From the NCBI RefSeq assembly GCF_003368325.1, contig NZ_CP031466.1:868001-932000 (forward strand): a stretch of DNA of 64,000 nt, read 5' to 3'. Made by a program: the position numbers and the translations under genes. Of the stretch, positions 39,212 to 47,889 are shown in pieces (the stretch's first letter is position 1; every line of letters begins with the position of its first letter). The notes beneath the pieces were generated by a model that was given only the letters and a program-made list of their open reading frames with translations, searched no databases and had not been told where the DNA came from. This stretch comes from Paraburkholderia caffeinilytica. Lineage in GTDB: Bacteria > Pseudomonadota > Gammaproteobacteria > Burkholderiales > Burkholderiaceae.

Positions 39212-39236
39212 TCGTCTCCCTCAGACCGCAACTTGC

Positions 39237-40421
39237 ATGACGAATACGCACATGTGGCCCCCACTTTCAGCGCCGACGGTACGCGATCTCGCCGGCTTGC
39301 TCGACGCGTTGCGCGCCAGCGCGGCCCAGCGTGATCGCGACGGCGGCCATGCTGCCGGGGAAAAACAATGGATCGCCGATGCCGGTCTGCTCGCGCTTGC
39401 GGTGCCGCATGAATTCGGCGGTTCCGGCGCGCGCTGGCCTGAAATCTACGAAACGATCCGGCGAATCGCGCGAGTCGACAGCGCGCTCGCGCATCTGCTC
39501 GGCTTCACCTGCCTGCAGGTGGTCAGCGTCAATGTGTGGGGCAATCCGGAACAACGCGCGCGCTATCTGGGCGGTACTGTGGAAGGGCGCTGGTGGTGGG
39601 GCAATGCGGTCAATCCGCTCGACACGCGACTCGTTGCAAGCGCAACCGGTGACGGCGGCTATCGTCTCGACGGCCAGAAAGGATTTTGTTCGGGCACGCG
39701 CGGCTCGCACATGATGACGGTGTCGGGGCACGATCCGTCCACCGGCAAAGCGGTGTTCGCCGTGGTGCCGACCACGCGCGAGGGCATTACCGTTCACGAA
39801 GACTGGAATCCGATCGGCCAGCGGCAGACCGATAGCGGCAGCGTCTCCTTCGCGCAAGTCAAGGTCGAGCCGCATGAGGTGCTGGAGCGGGCCGACACGC
39901 CCTACGCGAGTTTGCGCACGCTGATCTCGCAGCAGGTGCTGACCAATCTGTTCGTCGGCATCGCACAGGGCGCGCTCGAAGAAGCGCGTGCATACGTCAC
40001 GCAGCACGGCAAACCGTGGATCTCCTCCGGCGTCGACAAAGCCACCGACGACCCGTATCTGATCCAGCGTTTCGGCGAGATGCGTCTGCAGGCGGTGAGC
40101 GCGGAGGCATTAGCCGCGCGTGCCGCCTACGCACTCGAAGACGCATGGCAACAAGGCCCGGCGCTGGACGCCCAAACCCGCGCGCACGTGGCGCTCGCCA
40201 CCTCGGAGGCGAAAATCGTCGCGCACCGCGCCGCGCTCGACGTCAGCGAAAAACTGTTCGACGCCTGCGGCGCGCGCGCCACCCACGCGCCGCTCGCGCT
40301 CGACCGTTTCTGGCGCAACGCTCGCGTGCATACGCTGCACGATCCGCTCGACTATCGCGTTCGCGACGTCGGCCGTTATGCGCTGAGCGGGACATTGCCT
40401 GAGGTTTCTTTGTACACTTGA
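39237..40421 (+). CDS. Acyl-CoA dehydrogenase-fold monooxygenase, DszC/SfnB-like
   Basis: 394 residues. An N-terminal helical domain, a middle beta domain (GYRLDGQKGFCSGTRGSHMMTVSG, where the Ser/Thr-rich loop binds flavin), and a C-terminal helical domain (about 230-394). In sulfur operons this fold acts as a flavin-dependent monooxygenase (DszC, SfnB) rather than as an acyl-CoA dehydrogenase. The catalytic Glu of true dehydrogenases was not identified. It ends the MetQ-LLM-MetN-MetI operon and should work with the LLM enzyme in organosulfur breakdown. Confidence 0.78.
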   Translation: MTNTHMWPPLSAPTVRDLAGLLDALRASAAQRDRDGGHAAGEKQWIADAGLLALAVPHEFGGSGARWPEIYETIRRIARVDSALAHLLGFTCLQVVSVNVWGNPEQRARYLGGTVEGRWWWGNAVNPLDTRLVASATGDGGYRLDGQKGFCSGTRGSHMMTVSGHDPSTGKAVFAVVPTTREGITVHEDWNPIGQRQTDSGSVSFAQVKVEPHEVLERADTPYASLRTLISQQVLTNLFVGIAQGALEEARAYVTQHGKPWISSGVDKATDDPYLIQRFGEMRLQAVSAEALAARAAYALEDAWQQGPALDAQTRAHVALATSEAKIVAHRAALDVSEKLFDACGARATHAPLALDRFWRNARVHTLHDPLDYRVRDVGRYALSGTLPEVSLYT

Positions 40422-40481
40422 GGCGGTTCGCGGCGGCCGGCATGAGGCGTCGCGGTTTATCCCCTTCGAGAGACCATCGGC

Positions 40482-41810
40482 TTGCAGTTCAAATTACCGA
40501 CCACCGCAACGGCGCCGTTCTGCCCATCCGAGGTGCAAGGCACGGTCGCCGTCACGCAAGGCGCGCCGTTCTGGAAAAAAATCCTGCAATTCGCGGGGCC
40601 CGGCCTGCTGATTTCGATCGGCTACATGGACCCCGGCAACTGGGCCACCGATATCGAAGCAGGCTCGCGCTACGGCTACAGCCTGTTGTTCGTCGTCATG
40701 CTGTCGAGTCTTGCGGCAATGGCGCTGCAATGTCTGAGCATGCGCCTGGGCATCGCCACCGGGCGGGACCTCGCGGAATTGTCGAGGCTGCGTTATTCGC
40801 CCGGTGTCGCGCGCTTTCAGTGGCTGCTCGCCGAACTGTCGATCGTGGCCTGCGACCTGGCCGAAGTGCTCGGCGGCGCGCTGGCTTTCCATCTGCTCTT
40901 CAAGTGCTCGCTGACCGCCGGCGTGTTGCTGACCGCGTTCGACACGCTGATCGTGCTGGGCCTGAAGGGCAAGAATTTCCGCGATCTCGAAGCGATCATG
41001 CTCGGCCTGATCGCGACTATCGGTGTCGGCTACATCATCGAGTTGGCGCTGGTGGGGCCGCATTGGCCGTCAGTCGCGCACGGACTGATTCCTTCGTGGC
41101 AGGCGCTCGGCAGCCGCGAGCCGATGTATCTGGCAATCGGCATTCTCGGTGCGACCGTGATGCCGCATAACCTCTATCTGCATTCGTCGATCGTGCAGAC
41201 CCGCGCGGTCAAGCGCGATCCGGCCAGCATCCGGTCGGCGATCGGCATGTCGCGCATCGATACGATCGTCTCGCTGGTGATCGCGCTGCTGATCAACATG
41301 GCGATCCTGATTCTCGCGGCCGCCGCGTTCCATGCGACCGGCCACAATCAGGTCACCGAAATCGAAGACGCGTACAAGCTGCTGGCGCCGATCGTCGGCA
41401 CCGGTTTCGCGGCGGTGCTGTTCGCGATCACGTTGCTGGCGTCGGGACAAAGTTCGACCTTCACCGGCACGGTGGCGGGACAGGTCATCATGGAAGGCTT
41501 CCTGAAGCTGAAAATTCCGTGCTGGCAGCGGCGCTTCATCACGCGGGCGCTTGCCCTGATTCCGGCGCTGATCGGTGTGCAGATGATGGGCAACGGCGCA
41601 GTCGGCAAGCTGCTGGTCGCAAGCCAGGTCGTGTTGAGCCTGCAACTGCCGTTCGCCCTGTATCCGCTGATCCGCATGACCAACGATCGTTCGCTGATGG
41701 GCGAATTTGCCAACAGGCTGCCGACGCGGCTCCTCGCGTGGTCGCTGTTTGTAGTGATCAGTGCGGCGAACCTGTGGCTGGTGGCGCAGACGGTGGGGTT
41801 GGTGGATTGA
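40482..41810 (+). CDS. mntH: Nramp-family Mn(II)/Fe(II) proton symporter
   Basis: 442 residues. It has the Nramp signatures GYMDPGNWATDIEAGS (TM1, metal-binding Asp and Asn) and LGATVMPHNLYLHSS (TM6, Met and His), plus GQSSTFTGTVAGQVIMEGF. Eleven membrane helices are expected. The start is a TTG at 40482; no ATG precedes the conserved core in this frame, so the first residues are uncertain. The 60 bases after the previous gene hold the promoter, and I see no clear MntR site or Mn riboswitch. A bidirectional terminator follows. Confidence 0.9.
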   Translation: MQFKLPTTATAPFCPSEVQGTVAVTQGAPFWKKILQFAGPGLLISIGYMDPGNWATDIEAGSRYGYSLLFVVMLSSLAAMALQCLSMRLGIATGRDLAELSRLRYSPGVARFQWLLAELSIVACDLAEVLGGALAFHLLFKCSLTAGVLLTAFDTLIVLGLKGKNFRDLEAIMLGLIATIGVGYIIELALVGPHWPSVAHGLIPSWQALGSREPMYLAIGILGATVMPHNLYLHSSIVQTRAVKRDPASIRSAIGMSRIDTIVSLVIALLINMAILILAAAAFHATGHNQVTEIEDAYKLLAPIVGTGFAAVLFAITLLASGQSSTFTGTVAGQVIMEGFLKLKIPCWQRRFITRALALIPALIGVQMMGNGAVGKLLVASQVVLSLQLPFALYPLIRMTNDRSLMGEFANRLPTRLLAWSLFVVISAANLWLVAQTVGLVD

Positions 41811-41875
41811 CGCGGGGGTAGGCGGTGTTGAGCTGGCGGGTGTCCGATGCCGGCTGTCATGGCGAAGGTCAAATG

Positions 41876-41905
41876 AAAAAGTCCGCGCACCGCGCGGACT
41901 TTTTT
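41876..41905. terminator. Bidirectional intrinsic terminator, mntH/flhC
   Basis: Stem GTCCGCGC (41881-41888) and GCGCGGAC (41892-41899) with an ACC loop, flanked by five A on one side and six T on the other. It serves both the rightward mntH and the leftward flhDC transcripts. Confidence 0.9.
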
Positions 41906-41959
41906 CTGGGTGCTTCGGTTCGAATCAGGCTGGACCGGCCTTCATCGATTCCGCTCGAC

Positions 41960-42529
41960 TCAGGCGGCTTGCGCAATCTGCGCTGCTTCGAGCGCTTCCT
42001 GACGAGCGGCGGCGGCCTTCTTGGTCTTGCCCGCGCGTGACGGCGGCTGGCAGGCGCCACACACCACGTTGTGTTGCAGGTCGTGCTTGTGCGCGACGAA
42101 CTTGCCGGTGCAACGGCAGCATTTGGTCTGTTGCAGGATATCGGCGTCGAAGAAACGCACCAGCGTCCATGCACGCGTCAGATCCAGCACCGGTTCGGTG
42201 TCGCTATGCTGACAATGTTCCAGATACAGCCGATACCCTTTGGTCAGCGCATCCAGGTGCGAGCAACGCGCTTCGTTCTTGAGGAACAGGTACGTGTTGT
42301 AGAACAACGACGCGTGGATATTCGCCAGCCACGTCATGTACCAGTCCGCCGAGAACGGCAACATGCCCTTGGGCGGCGACACACCCTTGACCTCGCGGTA
42401 CAGCCGGATCATGCGGTCGCGCGAAAGCGTCAACTCGCTTTCGAGCACCTGCATGCGCGCGCCGAGTTCGATCAGCGCGATGGCACGGAAAACTTCTTGT
42501 GCGTCTTCCGTCAGGCTACGCTTGAGCAT
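41960..42529 (-). CDS. flhC: Flagellar master activator FlhC
   Basis: 189 residues from the ATG at 42529 (MLKRSLTEDAQEVFRAIALIELGARMQVLE). The central part WYMTWLANIHASLFYNTYLF and the zinc-binding cysteines in KCCRCTGKFVAHKHDLQHNVVCGAC are diagnostic. With FlhD it forms the FlhD4C2 activator of class II flagellar genes. It lies 14 bases after flhD in the same operon. The C-terminal tail is Ala/Lys-rich and lengthened, as in Burkholderia. Confidence 0.95.
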   Translation of the reverse strand: MLKRSLTEDAQEVFRAIALIELGARMQVLESELTLSRDRMIRLYREVKGVSPPKGMLPFSADWYMTWLANIHASLFYNTYLFLKNEARCSHLDALTKGYRLYLEHCQHSDTEPVLDLTRAWTLVRFFDADILQQTKCCRCTGKFVAHKHDLQHNVVCGACQPPSRAGKTKKAAAARQEALEAAQIAQAA

Positions 42530-42543
42530 CGCGGTCACCTCGA

Positions 42544-42864
42544 TTAAGCAAATTGCTCTGCAGGCTGGCCTGCAAGCAGGATCGCCGCGTGAGTCGGTGC
42601 AACGGCTGCATGCTTCGTCGTCTGCGTCAACGCCGACAACATCGAGTGGTCGTTGAAGCGGAAGAAGCACAAAAGCTGATCGGAAGCGGCCAGCTTGACG
42701 ATCTGCGCGAGCGACAGCCCGGCAAGCAAATCAGCCAGTTCCGACGACAGTCCCAGTCGGAACATACCGACCGGTTTGTCCTCACGCAACATACGTTGCG
42801 CGAGCATGATGTAAGACAAGTTGATCTCGCGGATTGAATCCAGCGTCTCGCTGCTACGGTCCAT
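42544..42864 (-). CDS. flhD: Flagellar master activator FlhD
   Basis: 106 residues. [33 protein letters not shown] is the conserved FlhD core, and [17 protein letters not shown] the dimer region. It partners with FlhC. It is first in the flhDC operon, and its long upstream region is probably the site of global regulation. Confidence 0.95.
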   Translation of the reverse strand: MDRSSETLDSIREINLSYIMLAQRMLREDKPVGMFRLGLSSELADLLAGLSLAQIVKLAASDQLLCFFRFNDHSMLSALTQTTKHAAVAPTHAAILLAGQPAEQFA

Positions 42865-43358
42865 TTTTTGTGTTTCCGAAGCCCCGAATTACTATGTCGG
42901 CTTTTTTTGCCGTTATGTCTTTTGTGCCTCACCGGAAACGTTGTCCTCCGGCTACATGTCACCACTTGATACAGAGGGCGACTTTTTGATACATCGCGTT
43001 ACATTTCGTAACAGCTTGGGACGAATTGTATGAAGGGCAAAACAAGAAATCAATCCCTTCTCAAAAAAATATCCCAAAAAGATACATCGAATTTCGGTAA
43101 CTCTTTCACAGTCCTGTAATAGACGATGCTTAGCAGATTTTTGGTCGTCTGAGAATTTCGTCTGATCCATGAAAACCCTTGTGTGGTGGGCTCCTGCGTC
43201 TTTCATCTGAGTAATGGCGCATGTCCGGTCGAGAGCCGGAAAATCAGGACTGAATCAGAAAGGGAATAGAAAGCGAGTCCAATTGAAAGTAATAAATACC
43301 GTTCATTGGCACTGCTGTGGGGACAAATCAGGCGTGTAACAGGTTGGTGCGGCCCCAG
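42865..43358 (-). promoter_or_regulatory. flhDC upstream region
   Basis: About 490 bases without a gene, notably AT-rich for this genome, with A/T runs around 42900-43100 and 43255-43310. A long AT-rich leader is usual ahead of flhDC. I cannot place a promoter with confidence. A hairpin (GTTACAAA at 43358-43365 pairing with TTTGTAAC at 43376-43383) lies at the far end. Confidence 0.4.
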
Positions 43359-43658
43359 TTACAAACGAGGTCGCATTTGTAACTTCTGGCAACCGTTTGC
43401 GCGGAGCCGTCCGGCTTCGAGGCCGAACGCCGGGCGAAGGCGACTGTCGAGTACGTTGCGGGCGTGGGCGACGAACAGCCACAGCCAGCTGTTCAAGCTG
43501 CCTGACACGCTGCCGCTGAAATAGGCGCCGATGTTACAACCGCAGGCCAGGCGGGCTCCGTAGCCGCGCATCGGGCCGCCGACTATCGCTGCGATCGGTG
43601 AGCGGGCCGGCACCTTCCACACCGGCGCGTAATGGCGCGGCAAGTATGGCGGCTGTCA
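43359..43658 (-). pseudogene. YeeE/YedE-family transporter, C-terminal relic
   Basis: The frame encodes only the last part of a YeeE/YedE (sulfur-compound transport) protein. AAIVGGPMRGYGARLACGCN followed by IGAYFSG is the conserved C-terminal signature with its Cys, then SGSLNSWLWLF and a LRPAFGL end. Upstream in frame a TGA (43656-43658) precedes it, with only a TTG and no ribosome site. The first roughly 250 residues are absent, so it is a deletion relic. Confidence 0.65.
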
Positions 43659-43736
43659 TTGCGCTGCGCGGAGGGTGATGCCGATGTTCATCACCGTGAT
43701 GACGTCATGTGTAACAGGGGCCGCCGCCGATCGCTG

Positions 43737-44309
43737 CTACAGGAAGCGCGCCATCAGATCGGCGTCGTGAAACACCCCGCTGACGTTCAACGCGCCGGCC
43801 TCGCAGCCATATTTGCGAAAACCAAGCGACTCATAGAGTTTGCGTGCCGCCTCGTTCCGGCTACCCACCATCAACTGGATCTGCCGCAGGCCTTCTATCC
43901 GTGCCGCCCGCGCCAGCAACTCATTCAGCAAGGCGCGCCCGACTCCGCGGCCGGCGGCTTCCGGTGCGACATACATACCGATGACGGAGGCCTTGTGCCG
44001 TTCCTTGTCGCTCCGGCTACGCAGCAATCCGACCACGCCGATCAACGGCGCATTCGCCGATTCATAGGCACCGAGCAAAAAGTCGCCTTCGGCTGCGCGT
44101 GCGCCCTGCAACATCGCCTCGTGTTGCGCGGCGCCTTTGGCCACCGCTTCCTCGTAGCTTTGACCGAAGGACTCCGGATGCGCTTTCAGTCCACGGAGGC
44201 GAAGCTGAAAGTAGGCGTCGCGGTCGGCAGGACCGAGTTGGCGGATGAGTGGGGCGTTGTCGATCAAATGTGTATGTCCGTTCTGTTTGAATGGCGCCGC
44301 AAGCGGCAA
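43737..44309 (-). CDS. GNAT-family N-acetyltransferase
   Basis: About 175-190 residues. The acetyl-CoA site is SVIGMYVAPEAAGRGVGRALLNELL (motif A, R/Q-x-x-G-x-G/A), preceded by LLGAYESANAPLIGVVGLL and followed by QLMVGSRNEAARKLYESLGF. The start is uncertain: only TTG codons (44309 and 44267) precede the conserved IRQLGPADRDAYFQLR, and no ATG fits. Its substrate is unknown. It is probably in one leftward unit with nothing else. Confidence 0.8.
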   Translation of the reverse strand: MPLAAPFKQNGHTHLIDNAPLIRQLGPADRDAYFQLRLRGLKAHPESFGQSYEEAVAKGAAQHEAMLQGARAAEGDFLLGAYESANAPLIGVVGLLRSRSDKERHKASVIGMYVAPEAAGRGVGRALLNELLARAARIEGLRQIQLMVGSRNEAARKLYESLGFRKYGCEAGALNVSGVFHDADLMARFL

Positions 44310-44357
44310 TAATCTCGTTTTCGATGTTGCTCGGGTATCTGCGGTTATGCGGTCCTG

Positions 44358-45236
44358 CTATGGTTTCGCGGCTTGAACCTCTTGGCCCTCGGCGCGTTGG
44401 CTCGCGGCAAACTCGCGCAATGCCGCCGAGGTTTGCTGATCGGCGGGAAAGAACGCTTCAATAGCAAGCTCCGACAGTGTGACGTCTACCGGCGTGCCGA
44501 ATACGGTTGTCGTGCTGAAGAACGACAACACGCCGATTGGCGTGCGCAAGCGCAGCGGCACTGCGATCTGACTGCCTGCGGCGTCGTCCTGGTCGGCCGC
44601 TTCCGCGCCGGGCGGAGCGGGATAGGCGGCGAGTTCGTCGCGCAGTGCGCTCAACGTGTCGTCACCGCTCACGTCGACTTGTCGCTGGAGCCGGGACAGC
44701 GCGTGCGCGCGCCACGCATGCCAGTTGACGATCGACGCTGCGATGCCTTCCGGATGCAAGCTCAGTCTCATCGCATTGACCGGCGGTTTCAGAAGTTCCG
44801 GGCTTGCGCCTGCAAGCAGCGGTGCAAGCGCATTGTTCGCGGCAACGATGGTCCAGTGACGGTCGATCGCGAGTGCCGGATACGGCTCGTGGCCTTTGAG
44901 CACCAACTCGACTGCCTCGCGTGCGGCGGCCAGTTGCGGGTCCGTCAAAGGACGTTCGCGGAACAGCGGTGCATAGCCCGCCGCGATCAGCAGCGCATTG
45001 CGTGCGCGCAGAGGCACGTCGAGCCGCTCGGCGAGGTGCATGACCATTTCCCGGCTAGGCGCCGCGCGGCCCGATTCAACGAAGCTCAGATGCCGCGTTG
45101 AAATGTCGGCTTCAGCCGCGAGCAACAACTGGCTCATTCTTCGCCGCTGCCGCCATTCGCGCAGCAGATCGCCGACCGTGCGGCTTGCCGTTGGCCCGTT
45201 CGACGGGAGGGTATGCGCTGGAGAGAGTGTGTTCAT
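44358..45236 (-). CDS. XRE-family regulator with MmyB-like ligand domain
   Basis: 292 residues from the ATG at 45236. An N-terminal HTH (GDLLREWRQRRRMSQLLLAAEADISTRHLSFVESGRAAPS, split over about 20-62) is followed by the MmyB-like PAS-type domain (about 105-275), with YPALAIDRHWTIVAANNAL and LRTPIGVLSFFSTTTVFGTPVDVTLSELAIEAFFPAD, which in this family binds a fatty-acid-like ligand. Such regulators usually control a neighbouring reductase gene; none is adjacent here. A perfect palindrome 33 bases upstream suggests autoregulation. Confidence 0.82.
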   Translation of the reverse strand: MNTLSPAHTLPSNGPTASRTVGDLLREWRQRRRMSQLLLAAEADISTRHLSFVESGRAAPSREMVMHLAERLDVPLRARNALLIAAGYAPLFRERPLTDPQLAAAREAVELVLKGHEPYPALAIDRHWTIVAANNALAPLLAGASPELLKPPVNAMRLSLHPEGIAASIVNWHAWRAHALSRLQRQVDVSGDDTLSALRDELAAYPAPPGAEAADQDDAAGSQIAVPLRLRTPIGVLSFFSTTTVFGTPVDVTLSELAIEAFFPADQQTSAALREFAASQRAEGQEVQAAKP

Positions 45237-45268
45237 GCTGCCGATGATAGCCAAAGCGTGTCAGCGAT

Positions 45269-45289
45269 CCATTACCTGACAGGTAATGG
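45269..45289. promoter_or_regulatory. Perfect palindrome upstream of the XRE regulator
   Basis: Arms CCATTACCTG and CAGGTAATGG around a single central A, ending 33 bases ahead of the regulator's ATG. The size and symmetry fit an HTH-dimer operator overlapping its promoter. Short GAATACC-type repeats follow at 45288-45330. Confidence 0.6.
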
Positions 45290-45402
45290 AATACTCGAGA
45301 ATACCCGTGAATACCAGGGAATATCCGGGAAAGCGTAGGAGCATTCACGAATACGCCGCTCATTCAGGGCGTTCAATCAAGGGGCAACACGGCAGTCGCG
45401 AA

Positions 45403-45705
45403 TCAGGCGGGCGCCACGCCTTCCGGCACTGCGTTGAGTTTGACGCCGAGCGCGCGCAGCAGTTTGAACACTGTATCCATGCGCGGTTTGGAGCCGGGTG
45501 CGAGTGTTTTATAGAGGCTTTCACGCCCGAGCCCCGCGTCGGCCGCGACCTTCGCAATGCCGCGGGCTTTTGCGATGTCGGCAATTGCGGCGAGAAGGAG
45601 ATCGGCGTCGCCTTCTTCAAGCGCTGCGTTGAGATACTCGGCGATCATCTCGTCGCTATCGAGGTAATGCGATGCGTCGAACCGTGCGGTTTTGACTTTG
45701 CTCAT
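45403..45705 (-). CDS. HigA-like antitoxin
   Basis: 100 residues from the ATG at 45705. The middle holds an HTH (GIAKVAADAGLGRESLYKTLAPGSKPRMDTVFKLLRALG, about 50-88) typical of addiction-module antidotes of the HigA/DNA-binding group. The start overlaps the toxin stop (ATGA), so the order is toxin first, as in higBA loci. It should neutralise the toxin and repress the operon through the palindrome at 46035-46050. Confidence 0.83.
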   Translation of the reverse strand: MSKVKTARFDASHYLDSDEMIAEYLNAALEEGDADLLLAAIADIAKARGIAKVAADAGLGRESLYKTLAPGSKPRMDTVFKLLRALGVKLNAVPEGVAPA

Positions 45706-46007
45706 GACAGTTCCTTTCTGATGTCTGCCCACATTGATTTGGCATGCCTGATATCGGCTGGCTGCGTGGATTTGTCGCCACCGCAGAGCAGCAGGTACAC
45801 CATGCTCCCTTCGCGCGCGAAGTAGACCCGATAGCCGGGACCACAATCGATGCGCATCTCGGACACACCGTCTTCCAGCAGCTTGACGTCACCGAAATGA
45901 CCTCGCTCAGCACGCCGGACCCGCACCAGGATTTTCGCCCTCGCGCGCAAGTCTGCGAGGCCGGCAAGCCAGCGGTCGAATTCTTCGGTGCGGTTGACCG
46001 TGTACAC
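45702..46007 (-). CDS. RelE/HigB-like toxin
   Basis: 101 residues from the GTG at 46007, beginning VYTVNRTEEFDRWLAGLADLRARAKILVRV. The body RRAERGHFGDVKLLEDGVSEMRIDCGPGYRVYFAREGSMVYLLLCGGDKS is the RelE/ParE-superfamily mRNase fold. A longer reading from an ATG at 46073 exists, but a promoter and operator lie inside that stretch, so the GTG is preferred and gives the family's usual length. It is expected to cleave mRNA at the ribosome when free of antitoxin. Confidence 0.82.
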   Translation of the reverse strand: MYTVNRTEEFDRWLAGLADLRARAKILVRVRRAERGHFGDVKLLEDGVSEMRIDCGPGYRVYFAREGSMVYLLLCGGDKSTQPADIRHAKSMWADIRKELS

Positions 46008-46031
46008 AGGCGGTGAACCGATTTGTTGATG

Positions 46032-46060
46032 AGTGTATCCTTTTGGATACGATCGTGCAA
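46032..46060 (-). promoter_or_regulatory. Toxin-antitoxin promoter with operator
   Basis: On the minus strand TTGCAC (46060-46055), a 17-base spacer and TACACT (46037-46032) form a sigma-70-type promoter. The spacer and -10 overlap the palindrome GTATCC-TTTT-GGATAC (46035-46050), a fitting operator for the HigA-like antitoxin. Transcription would begin near 46025, just ahead of the GTG start. Bases 46061-46365 upstream hold no other recognisable feature. Confidence 0.65.
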
Positions 46061-46365
46061 GTGTAAAAACCATATTAGAAAAGCGGCTCGTGTCCGCACC
46101 CGTTCAGTTCGTCACATGCCGCGAGTCAACGCCGCGCGGCCCTCATTTCCGCCATGAGGTTAGCGGCTGATGCCGCCCCTGACGATTCGGCCAGATGGCC
46201 AATCCGACGGTAAAAAGGCGCGGTTCCGCGCGACGGCGCACCCGGATGCTTACCTCCCACGTAATCGACTCGCCGCGCTCCAACCGCCAATCTTCACTCC
46301 GAGCCCGCCGCATACAACGTGTCTGCCGAGCGTAGTGCTCAGTCATGCCAATCAAGGAGTCTGAG

Positions 46366-46734
46366 ATGAATGCGCATACCGATCTGATCGACCGTTATTT
46401 CGACGCATGGAATGAAACGGATGCGTTGCGCCGCCGCGAACTGATCGCCGCGACGTGGGCTGCCGATGCCGACTATCGCGATCCGCTGCTTGCCGGCGCG
46501 GGCCATGACGGCATCGACGCGATGATCCGCGCGGTGCATGAACGCTTTCCGCATCACACGTTTCGCCGCACGACGGAGGTCGACGGCTTCGCGAACCGCC
46601 TGCGCTTTTCGTGGGCACTCACCACGCCGGCCGGCGAGGCGATCGTCAAGGGATCCGACTTCGGCGTGCTCGACACGCATGGCCGCCTGCAGGCGGTGAC
46701 AGGTTTCCTCGACCAGGTGCCTGCCGCCACCTGA
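46366..46734 (+). CDS. SnoaL/NTF2-like protein
   Basis: 122 residues from the ATG at 46366, with AAGGAG upstream. LIDRYFDAWNETDALRRRELIAATWAADADYRDPL, HDGIDAMIRAVHERFPHHTF and LDTHGRLQAVTGFLDQVP are typical of the cone-shaped SnoaL-like/NTF2 fold. Members are small isomerases, hydrolases or ligand binders. The function here is unknown. It may be co-transcribed with the membrane protein that starts 30 bases downstream. Confidence 0.75.
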   Translation: MNAHTDLIDRYFDAWNETDALRRRELIAATWAADADYRDPLLAGAGHDGIDAMIRAVHERFPHHTFRRTTEVDGFANRLRFSWALTTPAGEAIVKGSDFGVLDTHGRLQAVTGFLDQVPAAT

Positions 46735-46763
46735 GCACCCGCAGTGTTTTCAAGGAGACGATC

Positions 46764-47150
46764 ATGCACGAGTCCGCCGCCACGGCTCCCGGTACTGTCC
46801 TCACGATCGCGCGCCTGTCGGGCGCCGTCGACGCGCTCTGCAGCGCGATCGCCGGCTTCGCTCTGCTGGCCGGCGCACGCGCGTTCACCTTCACTGCGTT
46901 GCTGGCCTGGCGCGAGCCGGTGCTGGGTGGCGCGGGTCTCGTGCTGCTCGCGTTGGTCGGATGGCTGCGGTGGCAGTGTCGTGGGGATGCCGCTCGCCGC
47001 ATCGTGCGGCACAGCGGCTTGACGATGAACCGCGGGCAACGGACCGTGCGTCGCGGGCTTGCTACAATCGGCCGCAACGCGCCACAGGGACAATCCGCCC
47101 GAACCCGGGCGGCTGGCCGTCAATCGAACCTCAAGGAGACACCGTGCTGA
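46764..47150 (+). CDS. Small hypothetical membrane protein
   Basis: 128 residues, ATG preceded by AAGGAG. Two hydrophobic segments: AVDALCSAIAGFALLAGARAFTFTALLAW and GGAGLVLLALVGWLRW. The last 45 residues are Arg-rich and may be read through sequence that serves as the leader of the next gene, which starts inside its 3' end. I do not recognise the family. The hydrophobic part and the ribosome site support translation; the tail is less certain. Confidence 0.5.
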   Translation: MHESAATAPGTVLTIARLSGAVDALCSAIAGFALLAGARAFTFTALLAWREPVLGGAGLVLLALVGWLRWQCRGDAARRIVRHSGLTMNRGQRTVRRGLATIGRNAPQGQSARTRAAGRQSNLKETPC

Positions 47151-47608
47151 AGAATCTGGACCCGCTGCTGAATGCCGACGTGCTGCATGCGCTACGTTCG
47201 ATGGGCCATGGCGACGAACTGGTGGTGTGCGACGCCAACTTCCCGGGCGCGTCCGTCGCGCAGGAGACGGTGTTGGGCAAGCTGCTGCGACTCGATGGCG
47301 TGAACGCACCGCGTGCCATTCGCGCGATTCTGTCGGTGATGCCGCTGGATACATTTATCGAACGCCCGGCATCGCGGATGGAAGTGGTGGGCGAGCCGAA
47401 TACGATCCCGGCCGTTCAGCGCGAAGCGCAGATCGAGATCGATGCGGCGGAAGGGCGCGAGGTGCCGCTTGCTTCGGTCGAACGGTTCGCTTTCTATGAG
47501 CGGGCGCGCAAAGCCTATTGCGTGATCGCCACCGGCGAAGAGCGCGGTTATGGCTGCTTCGTATTTACCAAGGGTGTCTTGCTCGCGCCGGATGCGCCGC
47601 AGCAATAG
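47144..47608 (+). CDS. RbsD/FucU-family sugar mutarotase
   Basis: 154 residues from a GTG at 47144, preceded by AAGGAGAC; the reading MLKNLDPLLNADVLHALRSMGHGDELVVCDANFP matches the family's N-terminus with its conserved His and Asp. VMPLDTFIERP and the C-terminal GYGCFVFTKGVLL are also typical. FucU-type enzymes interconvert sugar anomers (L-fucose, ribose). No sugar operon adjoins, so the substrate is open. The longer frame upstream is not coding. Confidence 0.85.
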   Translation: MLKNLDPLLNADVLHALRSMGHGDELVVCDANFPGASVAQETVLGKLLRLDGVNAPRAIRAILSVMPLDTFIERPASRMEVVGEPNTIPAVQREAQIEIDAAEGREVPLASVERFAFYERARKAYCVIATGEERGYGCFVFTKGVLLAPDAPQQ

Positions 47609-47889
47609 CATCGCGCACCGGTAGCGTGGCGATGACGCGCGGCAATCCGATCGAAATCGCGACCTGTCCTCTTGCATAAGCACAACCGGCACGCCGTCCG
47701 TGCCGGGCCAGAGCGGGCGCTCGCTGAGCGCCCGGACACCTTCTCCGTCCCCTCGACACGACACGAATTGCGCGGTTCACACCGGCCTGTGCTTGGAAAA
47801 GGCGGGCAACGCACCTATGCTCAGGTGCAAAGTGGGGAACTGCGGCCGCCCGGCCGGGTCTGCTGCTTATTCATTTACAGGAGCCCCTC

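Noticed and set aside
40418..41170. 250-codon frame overlapping mntH
   Set aside because: A different frame of the mntH coding sequence with Arg-rich content; mntH has all Nramp signatures.
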